In this document: positions 17,175-25,807 of the stretch, piece by piece
Numbering within the stretch: position 1 is the first letter of the stretch
How the letters are laid out: each line of letters begins with the position of its first letter
NCBI RefSeq assembly: GCF_016862175.1
Contig: NZ_BOML01000026.1
Span: 1-64,000, forward strand
Length of the DNA stretch: 64,000 nt
Reading direction: 5' to 3'
Source: Paractinoplanes durhamensis
GTDB taxonomy: Bacteria; Actinomycetota; Actinomycetes; Mycobacteriales; Micromonosporaceae
Notes under the pieces: generated by a model
Told to the model about the DNA's origin: nothing
The model's database searches: none
Seen by the model: the letters and a program-made list of their open reading frames with translations, nothing else
Program-made: the position numbers and the translations under genes

Positions 17175-18160
17175 CGCAGCTCCACGCGGGGGTCGACGGC
17201 GGCGTACAGGAAATCGGCGACGGTGTTGGCGGCGACGATGAGCACGCCGGTGAGCATGGTGACGCCGACGACCACCGGCAGGTCGATCTGGTTGACCGCG
17301 CCGACCAGCAGCTGGCCGACCCCGGGCAGGCCGAACATGGTCTCGGTCAGCACCGCACTGGTCATGATCGCGGCGAGGTCGATCGCGGTCAGCGTGACCA
17401 GCGGCAGCAGGGCGCCACGCAGGGCCCGCCGCCAGACGATCCGGCTCTCCGGCAGCCCGTACGCCCGGGCGGTGCGGATGTGGTCCTCGGCCAGGGTCTC
17501 CTGGATGCCGGCCCGGGTGAGCCGGGCGTAGGCGGCGGTCTGGATGACCGCGAGCGCGACCCACGGCAGCAGCAGGTTCTGCGCCCAGGCGAGCGGGTCG
17601 GTGGTGATCGGCACGTAGGTCGGGAACGGCAGCCACTGCAACTGCACACAGAAGATCAACAAGAGCAGAAGACCGACCAGGAAGACGGGTACGGCGTAGC
17701 CGGCCAGGACCAGGCCGTTGACGACCCGGTCGAGCCAGCGGTAGCGGCGCAGCCCGGCCAGCGCCCCGGCGCCGATGCCTGCCACCAGCGACAGCACCTC
17801 GGCGCCGATGGCGAGGGACACCGAGACCGGCAGCCGGTCGAGCAGCAGCGCGGTCACCGGCTGGTCGGTCTCGAACGAGTAGCCGAGGCAGGGCGCCGGG
17901 CAGTGCCGGGTGGCCGGCCCGGCCGGGTAGTCGCGGCCCGCGACCAGGCCCTGCAGGAAGTGCGCGTACTGAGTGGCGACCGGGTCGTCGACGCCCATCG
18001 CGTGCCGCACCTCGGCGAGCCGTTCCGGTGTGCAGCCCTTGCCGCAGGTGAGGATGGCCGGGTCGGACGGCGCCAGGTAGAACAGGCCGTAGAGCAGCAG
18101 CGACAGGCCGAACAGGACGAGCAGCGCGCCGCCGATCCGGCGGACCAGGTAGCCGATCAC
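17171..18160 (-). CDS. peptide-type ABC transporter permease (DppB-like)
   Basis: A 329-residue inner-membrane permease. It begins with the DppB signature MIGYLVRRIGGALLVLFGLSLLLY followed by a helix, a large extracytoplasmic loop with several cysteines (CGKGC, TRHCPAPCLG) and the EAA-like loop TARAYGLPESRIVWRRAL. The GTG start at 18160 overlaps the stop of the DppC-type gene (GTGA). The DppB gene follows DppC here, the reverse of the common order. Substrate, probably a peptide, cannot be deduced. Confidence 0.92.
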   Translation of the reverse strand: MIGYLVRRIGGALLVLFGLSLLLYGLFYLAPSDPAILTCGKGCTPERLAEVRHAMGVDDPVATQYAHFLQGLVAGRDYPAGPATRHCPAPCLGYSFETDQPVTALLLDRLPVSVSLAIGAEVLSLVAGIGAGALAGLRRYRWLDRVVNGLVLAGYAVPVFLVGLLLLLIFCVQLQWLPFPTYVPITTDPLAWAQNLLLPWVALAVIQTAAYARLTRAGIQETLAEDHIRTARAYGLPESRIVWRRALRGALLPLVTLTAIDLAAIMTSAVLTETMFGLPGVGQLLVGAVNQIDLPVVVGVTMLTGVLIVAANTVADFLYAAVDPRVELR

Positions 18161-19038
18161 CGCAGCACCTCGCTCTGCCGCGGGTCGAGCGCCCGGCGCA
18201 GGCCGTTGGCGACCAGCACGAACGACAGCAGGGTGAGGAACAGCAGGCCGCCGGGGATGAACACGTACATCGGGTCGGCCCGGAACCAGGTCGTCGCGCT
18301 GGAGAGCATCTGCCCCCAGGACGGCGTCGGCGGGCGCACCCCGACGCCGAGGAAGGACAGCCCGGCCTCGACCACCATGTTGGTCGGCAGCAGCAGGGCG
18401 GCGTAGGTGAGCACCGGCGCGGTCAGGCCGGGCAGGATCTCCCGGCGGGCGACCCGGAACCAGCCCGCCCCGGAGAGCCGGGCCGCGGCCACGTAGTCGC
18501 GGGTGCGCAGGGTGAGCGTCTCGCCGCGGGTGATCCGGGCGGTGCCGCCCCAGCCGAGCACCGCGATCACGGTGGCCAGCAGCAGCGGGCGCGGCCAGTC
18601 GGGTGGCACGATGGCCAGCAGCGAGATGGCCAGGACCAGGATGGGCAGGGCCAGGACCAGGTCGACCAGGCGGGTCAGGATGGTGTCGGCCCAGCGGCCG
18701 CCGAGCCCGGCCGCGGTGCCGACCAGCAGGCCGATCAGCACCTCCAGAATGGTGGCGCCGATCGCGACGCCCAGCGACACCTGGGCGCCGTAGACGACCC
18801 GGGCGAACAGGTCGCGGCCGGTGCCCGGCTCGACCCCCAGCCAGTGGTCGCCGCTGATCCCGCCGAACCGGCCCAGCGGCACCCCGCCGCGGGCCGAGTC
18901 GAGCAGGTTGTCGTGGTAGGTGGTGTAGTCCTGGCCGGCCGCCGCCGCGAGCAGCGGTGCGGTGGCGGCGACCAGGACCATGAGCAGGGCGGCAACGGCA
19001 CCGAAGAGGAAACCGCGGTCCCGCAGCGCCCGCCTCAC
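18157..19038 (-). CDS. peptide-type ABC transporter permease (DppC-like)
   Basis: A 293-residue permease. DppC features are the first helix GFLFGAVAALLMVLVAATAPLLA, the motif HWLGVEPGTGRDLFARVVYGAQVSLGVAI (family form LGTDxxGRD) and the coupling loop DYVAAARLSGAGWFRVARREILPG. The frame is open far upstream, but GTG at 19036-19038 gives the expected N-terminus and overlaps the stop of the binding-protein gene by GTGA, so translation is coupled. Confidence 0.92.
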   Translation of the reverse strand: MRRALRDRGFLFGAVAALLMVLVAATAPLLAAAAGQDYTTYHDNLLDSARGGVPLGRFGGISGDHWLGVEPGTGRDLFARVVYGAQVSLGVAIGATILEVLIGLLVGTAAGLGGRWADTILTRLVDLVLALPILVLAISLLAIVPPDWPRPLLLATVIAVLGWGGTARITRGETLTLRTRDYVAAARLSGAGWFRVARREILPGLTAPVLTYAALLLPTNMVVEAGLSFLGVGVRPPTPSWGQMLSSATTWFRADPMYVFIPGGLLFLTLLSFVLVANGLRRALDPRQSEVLR

Positions 19039-20729
19039 TTGACCGAGACCCGGGACAGGTCGTAGGTGCCGCGCCAGCCGTCCGGCACGGCGTTCTTGAC
19101 GTTCTTGCCGAACAGGAAGACGTCCTTCTCGTGCGCGAGCGGAATGACCAGCGCCAGCTTGCCGATCTTGGTGTCCAGGGCCCCCCACCGGGCCTGCGCG
19201 GTGGACTGGTCGGTGAGCGCGTTGATCGCGTCGATCTCGGCGTTGAACTCGGGGTCGTTGTACTGCGCGAGGTTGAAGTTGCCGCCCGCGGTGATGATCT
19301 GCCGGCCGTCGAAGATCGGGATCAGGAACGGGCCGCCGGACGGCCAGTCGGCACCCCAATACTGCAAGGAAGCGGCCGGTTCGGTGGCCGGCTTGCCGGT
19401 CACGTCGCGGTAGGTGGCGCTGTCGATCGCGGTCAGCTTGACGGTGACGCCGGCCTGCTTGAACGCTTCCTGCACGGCGGCGGCGACCTTCGGCCCGTAC
19501 CCGTCGTTGTCGTCGTTGGCATGGGCCAGCTCGATCGTCAGGTTGGTCACGCCCGCCTCGGCCAGCACCGCCTTGGCCTTGGCCGGGTCGCCGGTGTCGC
19601 CGGCCGGGAACGGGTCGTAGGGCTGGTAGCCGAGCGCCTTCTGCGGCGGCAGGAAGGTCGTCGACGAGCCGGCCACGGTGCTTCCGCCGAGCGCGTTGAC
19701 CACCGAAGTGCGATTGATGGCGTACGAGAGTGCTTCGCGCACCTTCTGGTTGTCGAAGGGTGCCTTCTTCGTGTTGAACGCCAGGTAATAGGTGGCCGGG
19801 AACTCGCCGCGGGCCACCTGCTTGTCGAGCGGCCCGCCGTTGCCGAGCTGGGCGAGCTGCTCCGGCCCGACCACCGCGTCGGTGGTGACCGCGTTGGCGT
19901 CCTGGCCGGCCCCGCTGGTCAGCCGCTGGTTGATCACCGCGCCGTCGAGCCCGGCGGTGACCTCGATCCGATCCGGGCAGGCGTAGCGCAGCGGGTCGCT
20001 CTTGGTCGTCCAGTGCGTGTTGCGCACCAGGATCAGCGACTTCTTCGGCTCGTACGACTCCACCTGGTACGGACCCGAGGAGACCGGATGCGCCTCATAT
20101 CCCACGCCCTTGTCCTTGGCCTTGGGCACCGGGGCGAACTGGGTGGCGGTGGCCAGGAACGGGAAGTCACCCTCGGGCTTGCTGAGCTTGAAGATGATCG
20201 TCTTGTCGTCCGGCGTCTCGATCGCCTTGATGCCCTCGGGCTGCTTGTACGGCCCCTGATAGCTCGCCGCGTCCTGCAGCCAGTCGCGCAGGTAGGGCGC
20301 ACCGCCGGGCAGCTCGGGCGCGAACGAGCGCTCGATGCCGTACTTCACGTCGGCCGAGGTGATCGGCGTGCCGTCCTCGAAGAAGACGTCGTCGCGCAAC
20401 CTGTACGTCCACGTCTTCGCGCCGTCCGACGCGGTGCCGAGGTCGGTGGCCAGGTCGGGTGCGGGTTTCGCGCCCGCCTCGCCGGCCTGCCGGTTGCGGG
20501 TGGTCAGCGTCCGGAACAGCAGCGACGGGATGTTGCCGCCGCCCGAGGTGTAGAGCCGGGCCGGGTCGAGATGGGTGATGCCGCCCTGGTTGAGCACCGT
20601 CAGAGTGCCACCCTGGCAGGTCGCCGGGTCGAAGGCCGTCGACGACCCGTTTCCGCTGCTGCCACCGCCGCCGTCGCAGGCGGCCAACAGCAGGAGACCA
20701 GGCAGAACGAGGGTCAGAGCTCGCCGCAT
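19035..20729 (-). CDS. peptide-type ABC transporter substrate-binding lipoprotein (DppA/family 5)
   Basis: A 564-residue extracellular binding protein. The N-terminus MRRALTLVLPGLLLLAACDGGG is a lipoprotein signal with lipobox LLAAC. The family 5 pattern follows: GGTLTVLNQGGITHLDPARLYTSG, a YRLRDDVFFEDGTPITSADVKYGIER segment and a long two-lobed mature part. ATG 20729 is preferred over GTG 20735 because GAGGAG lies five bases before the ATG and would touch the GTG. It is the first gene of its transporter operon; ligand unknown. Confidence 0.93.
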   Translation of the reverse strand: MRRALTLVLPGLLLLAACDGGGGSSGNGSSTAFDPATCQGGTLTVLNQGGITHLDPARLYTSGGGNIPSLLFRTLTTRNRQAGEAGAKPAPDLATDLGTASDGAKTWTYRLRDDVFFEDGTPITSADVKYGIERSFAPELPGGAPYLRDWLQDAASYQGPYKQPEGIKAIETPDDKTIIFKLSKPEGDFPFLATATQFAPVPKAKDKGVGYEAHPVSSGPYQVESYEPKKSLILVRNTHWTTKSDPLRYACPDRIEVTAGLDGAVINQRLTSGAGQDANAVTTDAVVGPEQLAQLGNGGPLDKQVARGEFPATYYLAFNTKKAPFDNQKVREALSYAINRTSVVNALGGSTVAGSSTTFLPPQKALGYQPYDPFPAGDTGDPAKAKAVLAEAGVTNLTIELAHANDDNDGYGPKVAAAVQEAFKQAGVTVKLTAIDSATYRDVTGKPATEPAASLQYWGADWPSGGPFLIPIFDGRQIITAGGNFNLAQYNDPEFNAEIDAINALTDQSTAQARWGALDTKIGKLALVIPLAHEKDVFLFGKNVKNAVPDGWRGTYDLSRVSVK

Positions 20730-20869
20730 TGACACTCCTCAAGATCTATGGGCTTTGTATGCTATCCCCCGTTATTGAAGTTTGTCGTCCCGGGTTGTCG
20801 TATCCGGGAAGCTTTGTTCGTAGACAGGTCGAGAGAGGATGTCGTCACCAGCACCGGGAGACACCGACC

Positions 20870-21673
20870 ATGCCGCACCCCATGACCAAGATTCACCGGA
20901 TGTTCGAGCTGATCGAGGTGATCGGCACCGTCACGTTCTCCGAGGTGCCGACCGAGGCGTTCCTGGCCGTCGGCATGCGCAACTACTGGGACGGCTACTT
21001 CGCCGGCCGGGCCGCGCCGCTCGGGCTGGCCCCGGCCGAGGTGGTGCACGCGGTCTTCTACAACTTCGCCGACGGCGAGGTGGCCCGGCACATCCCGTGG
21101 GTCTGGGGGAAGGTCACCCCGCAGGAGGCGATCGCCATCCGCGAGCGGGGAAGCGCCGACGCGATCCGGCAGAAGATCGGCGACGTCGCCGGCCTGGCGC
21201 GGATCGCCGACCTCGCCACCCGGGCCGCGGTCAGCGCCCCGACCGAAGGCCGGCCCCTATATGCCGGGCTCCGGACGATCGACATTCCAGCCGATCCGGT
21301 GGCCCGGGTCTGGCATGCGGCCACGCTGCTGCGGGAGCACCGCGGGGACGGCCACAACGCTCTCCTGGTCGCGCACGGCATCGGCGGCACCGAGGCGCAC
21401 GTGCTTCTCGCGCTCACCCTCGGGATGCGGGCGGAGGAGTTCGGCCGGGTCCACCACCTGCCGCCGTCGCAGCTCGCCGCAGTCGTCGACGGGCTTCGGG
21501 CCCGCGGCCTGGTCAACGCCGACGGCGGGTTCACCGACGCCGGCCGCGAGCTGCGGGAGCGGATCGAGGCCCGCACCGACGAGTTGGCGGCGCCGGCCTA
21601 CGACGTGCTCAGTGCGGACGAGCTCGACGAGCTGATCGCCGGGCTGTCGCCGATCGTCGAACGGCTCAGCTGA
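20870..21673 (+). CDS. SCO6745 family protein
   Basis: A 267-residue helical cytoplasmic protein matching the actinobacterial SCO6745 group. These proteins begin with a short helix (MFELIEVIGTVTFSEVPTEAF) and contain the motif MRNYWDGYFAGRAAPLG near the N-terminus. The C-terminal part (LPPSQLAAVVDGLRARGLVNADGGFTDAGRELRERIEARTDELAAPAY) is a winged-helix-like domain as in MarR regulators. Biochemical function is not established to my knowledge. The frame is open from 20729, but ATG 20870 follows GGGAG and fits the family start. It is divergent from the peptide transporter operon. Confidence 0.88.
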   Translation: MPHPMTKIHRMFELIEVIGTVTFSEVPTEAFLAVGMRNYWDGYFAGRAAPLGLAPAEVVHAVFYNFADGEVARHIPWVWGKVTPQEAIAIRERGSADAIRQKIGDVAGLARIADLATRAAVSAPTEGRPLYAGLRTIDIPADPVARVWHAATLLREHRGDGHNALLVAHGIGGTEAHVLLALTLGMRAEEFGRVHHLPPSQLAAVVDGLRARGLVNADGGFTDAGRELRERIEARTDELAAPAYDVLSADELDELIAGLSPIVERLS

Positions 21674-21759
21674 GGGCTTGCAGCCACTCGGCGTTGAGGC
21701 GACCGAGGACCACTGCGGGCGCTCCCTTCACCCAGAACGCTCCTGGGATCCGCCCTTCT
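21666..21759 (-). pseudogene. possible gene remnant
   Basis: Between two convergent genes the minus strand carries a short frame without its own start. Its translation ends AFWVKGAPAVVLGRLNAEWLQ and then three residues before TGA at 21666-21668. The translation is protein-like with high G/C at third positions and reads like the C-terminus of a lost gene. The upstream part is now occupied by the DHFR-like gene in another frame. I cannot assign the parent family. Confidence 0.3.
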
Positions 21760-22401
21760 CTACCGCGTGAAGGTCACGTGGGTCACGCCGCTCGGGGACG
21801 TGGCCGACTCGATCGTGAACCGGTCCTCGAGACTCTCCAGGCCGTCCCAGAGGCGTACGCCCCGGCCGAGAACGATCGGGACCAGCACCACGTGCAGGTA
21901 GTCGATCAGGTCGGCGGCGAGGAACTGGCGGACCGTCTCGGGGCCGCCGCCGATGCGGACGTCCAGGCCGCCGGCCGCCTCCCGGGCCTGCGCGAGCGCC
22001 TCGGCCGGGGTCGCGTCGATGAAGTGGAACGTGTTTCCGCCCTTGAGCTCCAGGGTCGGCCGCGGGTGATGGGTCAGCACGAAGACCGGCGTGTGGAACG
22101 GCGGATTGTCACCCCACCAGCCCTGCCACTCCTCGTTCTCCCACGGCCCCCGCTGCGGCCCGAACTTGTTGCGGCCCATGATCTCGGCGCCGATGCCCGG
22201 ACCCCACCCCGCGGCGTACGCGTTGTCGATGCCCTCGCTCCCGCCGTCCTTGCCGTTCATCGACCGGAACGCGCGGGTCCCCATGAACCACCCCATGAGC
22301 CGCCCGCCGGCGTGCCCGAACGGCGCTTCGAGGCTCTGCTCGTCCCCGGTGGCGAACCCGTCCAGCGAGACCGCGAAGTTGTGCACCCGTACTTTCGACA
22401 T
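21760..22401 (-). CDS. dihydrofolate reductase / RibD C-terminal family protein
   Basis: A 213-residue protein of the RibD-C/DHFR-like fold. It starts with KVRVHNFAVSLDGFATG (family form SLDGxxAG), contains AEIMGRNKFGPQ and ends with the NADPH-pocket region VRIGGGPETVRQFLAADLIDYLHVVLVPIVLGRGVRLWDGL. These are typical of small actinobacterial NADPH-dependent reductases of unknown substrate. The longer open frame to 22500 is unlikely because it would cross the cellulase operator; ATG 22401 is the family start. Confidence 0.9.
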   Translation of the reverse strand: MSKVRVHNFAVSLDGFATGDEQSLEAPFGHAGGRLMGWFMGTRAFRSMNGKDGGSEGIDNAYAAGWGPGIGAEIMGRNKFGPQRGPWENEEWQGWWGDNPPFHTPVFVLTHHPRPTLELKGGNTFHFIDATPAEALAQAREAAGGLDVRIGGGPETVRQFLAADLIDYLHVVLVPIVLGRGVRLWDGLESLEDRFTIESATSPSGVTHVTFTR

Positions 22402-22426
22402 CCGACAACTGTAAGCCCGTCCCTGC

Positions 22427-22446
22427 CAATCGAAGCGCTTCGATTG
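22427..22446. promoter_or_regulatory. perfect 20-bp palindrome at the cellulase promoter
   Basis: CAATCGAAGCGCTTCGATTG is a perfect palindrome with the GAAGCGCTTC core of LacI-family operators in actinobacterial polysaccharide regulons (CebR/BxlR-like). Its right end overlaps a -35 hexamer TTGACA at 22444-22449, so a bound repressor would block polymerase. The site is 94 bases upstream of the GH5 start. No LacI gene is adjacent, so the regulator is probably encoded elsewhere. Confidence 0.75.
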
Positions 22447-22540
22447 ACATGTGTGGATAGCCGTAGGAACACTCTTCGGCAGGCACGGAGTCGGATTCAC
22501 CGCCGGTTACCGCGCCCGATACCGAACGAGAGGAACATCG

Positions 22541-24160
22541 ATGAGTTCGATCGTACGAAAGGCTGGGCTCGGATTCGCTGCCGCCGCCCTGGCCCTGACC
22601 GGAGCCGCCTACGGCGTGGCGAGGTCCGCCTCGGCCGACGTCACCGCCCAGCTGACCGCCTCTCAGCTGGTCGCCGACATGGGGGCCGGCTGGAACCTCG
22701 GAAACCAGCTGGAGGCCAACTCCAACGGCATCCCCAGCGAGACGGCGTGGGGCAACCCGGTCGTCACGCAGGCCCTCATCAACCAGGTGAAGGCGTCGGG
22801 CTTCAAGACGATCCGCATCCCGGTCTCCTACCTGGGCAACATCGGGGCCGCCCCCGGCTACACGGTCAATTCGGCCTGGCTGACCCGCATCGCCGAGGTG
22901 GTCAACTACGCCTACAGCCAGGGCCTCTACGTGCTGATCAACATGCACGGCGACGGCTACAAGTCGATCACCGGCTCCTGGCTGGTCTGCGACGCGGCCG
23001 ACCAGACCACGATCAAAGCCAAGTACGCGGCGGTCTGGCAGCAGATCGCCACGAAGTTCGCGAGCTACAACGACCATCTGATCTTCGAGAGCATGAACGA
23101 GGAGTTCGACGGGCAGTACGGCACCCCGACCTCGGCCTGCTACTCGAACATCAACGCCTACAACCAGATCTTCGTGGACACCGTCCGCAAGACCGGCAGC
23201 ACCAACGCCTCGCGCTGGCTGCTCGTCCCCGGCTGGAACACGAACATCGAGTACACCGCCGGCAACTACGGCTTCGTGCTGCCCACCGACACGAACCGGT
23301 CCAGCACGATCCCGAGCGCCGAGCAGCGCATCATGATCTCCGTCCACTACTACGACCCGTGGGACTTCGCGGGCCAGGAGGACGGCACGATCACCCAGTG
23401 GGGCGCGGCCGCGACAAATGCGGCGAAGAAGTCCACGTGGGGCCAGGAAGACTACATGGACACCATGCTGAAGAAGATGTACGACACCTTCGTCACGCGC
23501 GGCTACCCGGTCTTCGTCGGTGAGTACGGCTCGATCGACAAGACCACGTACGACTCGGCCAACAACACCTACCGGGCGAACTACGCGAAGGCCCTGGTGG
23601 CCACGGCCAAGAAGTACGGCGCGGCGACGGCCTACTGGGACAACGGCTACAACGGCCAGCACGGCTTCGGCCTGTTCAACCGCAGCACCAACGCGGTGAC
23701 CCAGCAGAGCCTCATCACCGCCATCATCACCGCCGCCGGCGGCAGCACCTCGACCACTTCACCCACCACCGCACCCACCACGACGCCGACGACGGCGCCC
23801 ACCACGTCACCCACCACGGCGCCCACCACCGCCCCGACGGCGGGCACCGGCGCCTGCAAGGTCACCAACGCGGTCAACGCCTGGAACAACGGCCTGACCA
23901 ACAGCATCACCATCACCAACACCGGCACCACCGCCATCAACGGCTGGTCGCTGGTCTTCACCCTGGCCACCGGCCAGACGATCACCGCCGGCTGGAGCGC
24001 CACGTACGCCCCGACCAGCGGCACGGTGACCGCGACCAACGCCAGCTACAACGGCTCGTTGGCGGCCGGAGCCTCGGCCAGCATCGGCTACCAGGCCACC
24101 CACACCGGCAACGCCGCCGCCCCCACCGGCTTCAAGCTCAACGGAGCCACCTGCAGCTGA
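22541..24160 (+). CDS. secreted GH5 endoglucanase with CBM2 cellulose-binding domain
   Basis: A 539-residue exported cellulase. Layout: signal peptide (about 1-32, cleavage after SASA), GH5 catalytic domain (about 35-400) with acid/base Glu187 in SMNEEFD and nucleophile Glu328 in FVGEYGS, a Pro/Thr linker (about 404-435), and a C-terminal CBM2 (about 437-539) with the surface tryptophans of the family. Expected action is endo-hydrolysis of beta-1,4-glucan outside the cell. ATG 22541 follows GAGAGGA. Control is probably by the AAGCGCT palindrome upstream, and a strong hairpin follows the stop. Confidence 0.95.
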   Translation: MSSIVRKAGLGFAAAALALTGAAYGVARSASADVTAQLTASQLVADMGAGWNLGNQLEANSNGIPSETAWGNPVVTQALINQVKASGFKTIRIPVSYLGNIGAAPGYTVNSAWLTRIAEVVNYAYSQGLYVLINMHGDGYKSITGSWLVCDAADQTTIKAKYAAVWQQIATKFASYNDHLIFESMNEEFDGQYGTPTSACYSNINAYNQIFVDTVRKTGSTNASRWLLVPGWNTNIEYTAGNYGFVLPTDTNRSSTIPSAEQRIMISVHYYDPWDFAGQEDGTITQWGAAATNAAKKSTWGQEDYMDTMLKKMYDTFVTRGYPVFVGEYGSIDKTTYDSANNTYRANYAKALVATAKKYGAATAYWDNGYNGQHGFGLFNRSTNAVTQQSLITAIITAAGGSTSTTSPTTAPTTTPTTAPTTSPTTAPTTAPTAGTGACKVTNAVNAWNNGLTNSITITNTGTTAINGWSLVFTLATGQTITAGWSATYAPTSGTVTATNASYNGSLAAGASASIGYQATHTGNAAAPTGFKLNGATCS

Positions 24161-24166
24161 CCCACC

Positions 24167-24204
24167 AAGGGTGGGCCGGCGCCACTCGGCGCCGGCCCAC
24201 CCTT
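24167..24204. terminator. strong hairpin terminator after the cellulase gene
   Basis: A 17-bp perfect stem (24167-24183 with 24188-24204) and a four-base loop ACTC follow the cellulase stop by six bases. The stem is almost wholly G-C. There is no long T-run, as is common for actinobacterial terminators. Confidence 0.85.
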
Positions 24205-24241
24205 GCCTTGGGCCGACTTCGAGGTATCGTTACCCGCCAAT

Positions 24242-24255
24242 GAGAACGTGTTCTA
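24242..24255. promoter_or_regulatory. possible TetR-type operator (KstR-like) before the DUF2993 gene
   Basis: GAGAACGTGTTCTA contains the inverted repeat AGAAC-GT-GTTCT and matches the KstR consensus TnnAACnnGTTnnA at all but the first position. It lies 33 bases upstream of the start at 24288. KstR controls cholesterol genes in mycobacteria and relatives; whether a homologue acts here is unknown. Confidence 0.4.
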
Positions 24256-24287
24256 GTTTCTGACGATCTCTTCTTGGCGGAGGAGCG

Positions 24288-25760
24288 ATGGCAGACGAAG
24301 GCAACCCGGCCCGGCCCTGGTGGTCGTGGCGGAATTGGGCCCACCGGCCGACCCACCGCCGTCGGCGACGGGTCACGATCGCGCTCGGCGGCCTGCTCGC
24401 ACTGATCCTGGTGTTCCTGATCGTGCCGATGCCGTTCACGAACAGCTGGGTGAGCTCCTACGCCCGCGACCGCATGGCCGCCCAGATGAGCTGCGCCGGC
24501 AAGCCCCCGGAGATCACCGTCCGGGCCGGCGCGCTGCTCCCCCTGCTACTGCACCGGCGGCTGCCCGAGGTCAAGCTGACCATGCCCGACCTGACCGTGA
24601 GCGGGGTGGAACACGCCACCTTCACCGCCACCCTGCACGACGTGAGCCAGCCCGAGCCGAATGTCACCAAGGCCGGCAGCATGGACGCGGCAATCACCAT
24701 CGGCTTCGCCAGCCTGCCCGATCCCCCGAAGGGCCAGCCGGTGCCCAAATACAGCCGGGCCGAGGACGGATCGCTGGCAATAGAGGTGACGGTCCCACCC
24801 GACGCCGCGAAGAACGTGCGCACAAAGCTCTACTTGAAGATGGCCATAAACGGCCACACCATAACGTCAACCCCACAACGCCTGACCATCTTCGGCCGTA
24901 CGCTCCCCGCCGAGCAGGTGGGTTCCATGACCGGAGGCGTACGCAAACAGCAGTTGCCTTCATTGCCCGCCGGCCTGAACTACCAGTCGATAACGCCCGA
25001 GAGCGACGGCCTGCACGTGGCCTTGGCCGGCGTGTCGACAACGCCGCTGAACCAGCTGCCCACAGATTTCGCAGGCCAGACGGTTTCCTATTCGTCCCGA
25101 GACGGCCTGCTGGGCATCTCCACGTCGTTCGGCATAGAACCGATCATCAACATCCCGCTGACGATCTACGTAGAGCCCAAGTTGACCGGCAGCGCAATAA
25201 CCATGCAACCAAGGTCAGTGCAGATCTTCGGCGCCAACCGCCCACCCAGCGACCTGCTGGCCAAGCTGGTCCTCTCCCAGATCAAGAGCGAGGACCTGAC
25301 CCAGGATCTCCCCGCCCTGCCGGCGGGAATCCGCTACCGCTCGGTGCGGGTAGACGAAGGCGGCATAAAGGTCGTAGTAAGCGGCGTGACAGTCCAGCCC
25401 TACTCAACCTTGCCAAAACCAAAGGGCGCAACCACAACCTACGGCGCCGACAAGGGCCTACTGACGGTGACAACGGTGGGCTCAGCAGGCCGAACAATGC
25501 CGGTAAAGGTCTACGCAACCCCCACCATCAAGGCGAACAAACTGGAGATAACTCCCCAGAAGATCGCCATGTTCGACACGCTGTTCCCCGCAGCAGACGT
25601 GTTCGCCGAGCTGAAGCCGAGCAACACCGCATACGACCTACAGGCGCTGCCAACCAACCTCCACTACAAGAACGTGGAGCTGGTCCCCACCGGCATCCGC
25701 CTGAACCTGACCGGCAAGGACGTAACGATGGGCAAGGACCTCCTGGGCGCCGGCTGTTGA
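24288..25760 (+). CDS. DUF2993 (LmeA-like) lipid-binding envelope protein
   Basis: A 490-residue protein with a basic N-terminal tail (HRRRRRVTIALGG), one membrane helix at about 30-50 (LGGLLALILVFLIVPMPF) and an extracytoplasmic part composed of repeated DUF2993-type segments. Repeats can be seen in recurring pieces such as PSLPAGLNYQSI, PALPAGIRYRSV and LQALPTNLHYKNV. LmeA proteins of mycobacteria bind phosphoinositides and act in lipomannan maturation; a role in cell-envelope lipid handling is a family-based inference. ATG 24288 has GGAGGAG upstream. Codon use drifts: the last 900 bases contain many A-ending codons (ATA, CTA, GTA, ACA, CAA), unlike the 5' part and neighbouring genes. Confidence 0.88.
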   Translation: MADEGNPARPWWSWRNWAHRPTHRRRRRVTIALGGLLALILVFLIVPMPFTNSWVSSYARDRMAAQMSCAGKPPEITVRAGALLPLLLHRRLPEVKLTMPDLTVSGVEHATFTATLHDVSQPEPNVTKAGSMDAAITIGFASLPDPPKGQPVPKYSRAEDGSLAIEVTVPPDAAKNVRTKLYLKMAINGHTITSTPQRLTIFGRTLPAEQVGSMTGGVRKQQLPSLPAGLNYQSITPESDGLHVALAGVSTTPLNQLPTDFAGQTVSYSSRDGLLGISTSFGIEPIINIPLTIYVEPKLTGSAITMQPRSVQIFGANRPPSDLLAKLVLSQIKSEDLTQDLPALPAGIRYRSVRVDEGGIKVVVSGVTVQPYSTLPKPKGATTTYGADKGLLTVTTVGSAGRTMPVKVYATPTIKANKLEITPQKIAMFDTLFPAADVFAELKPSNTAYDLQALPTNLHYKNVELVPTGIRLNLTGKDVTMGKDLLGAGC

Positions 25761-25762
25761 GC

Positions 25763-25780
25763 CCCGCACGCCCTAGCGGG
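25763..25780. terminator. weak hairpin after the DUF2993 gene
   Basis: CCCGC at 25763-25767 can pair with GCGGG at 25776-25780 across an eight-base loop, just after the stop at 25760 and before the convergent MarR gene. The stem is short, so this is only a possible terminator. Confidence 0.3.
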
Positions 25781-25807
25781 CCAGGCGGTCCAGCAGCGCA
25801 CGCGACG

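Noticed and set aside
17082..17636. Minus-strand open frame of 184 codons
   Set aside because: Most of it is an out-of-frame shadow of the DppB-type permease. Only its last 30 codons (17082-17174) may be real and are listed.
20839..23523. Plus-strand open frame of 894 codons
   Set aside because: Runs out of frame through the SCO6745 gene, across the DHFR-like gene and into the cellulase gene; composition is Arg/Pro/Gly-rich and no motif is present.
23741..23845. Tandem DNA repeat of ACC/CCC triplets
   Set aside because: It encodes the Pro/Thr linker of the cellulase, so it is a normal low-complexity linker and not a separate element.
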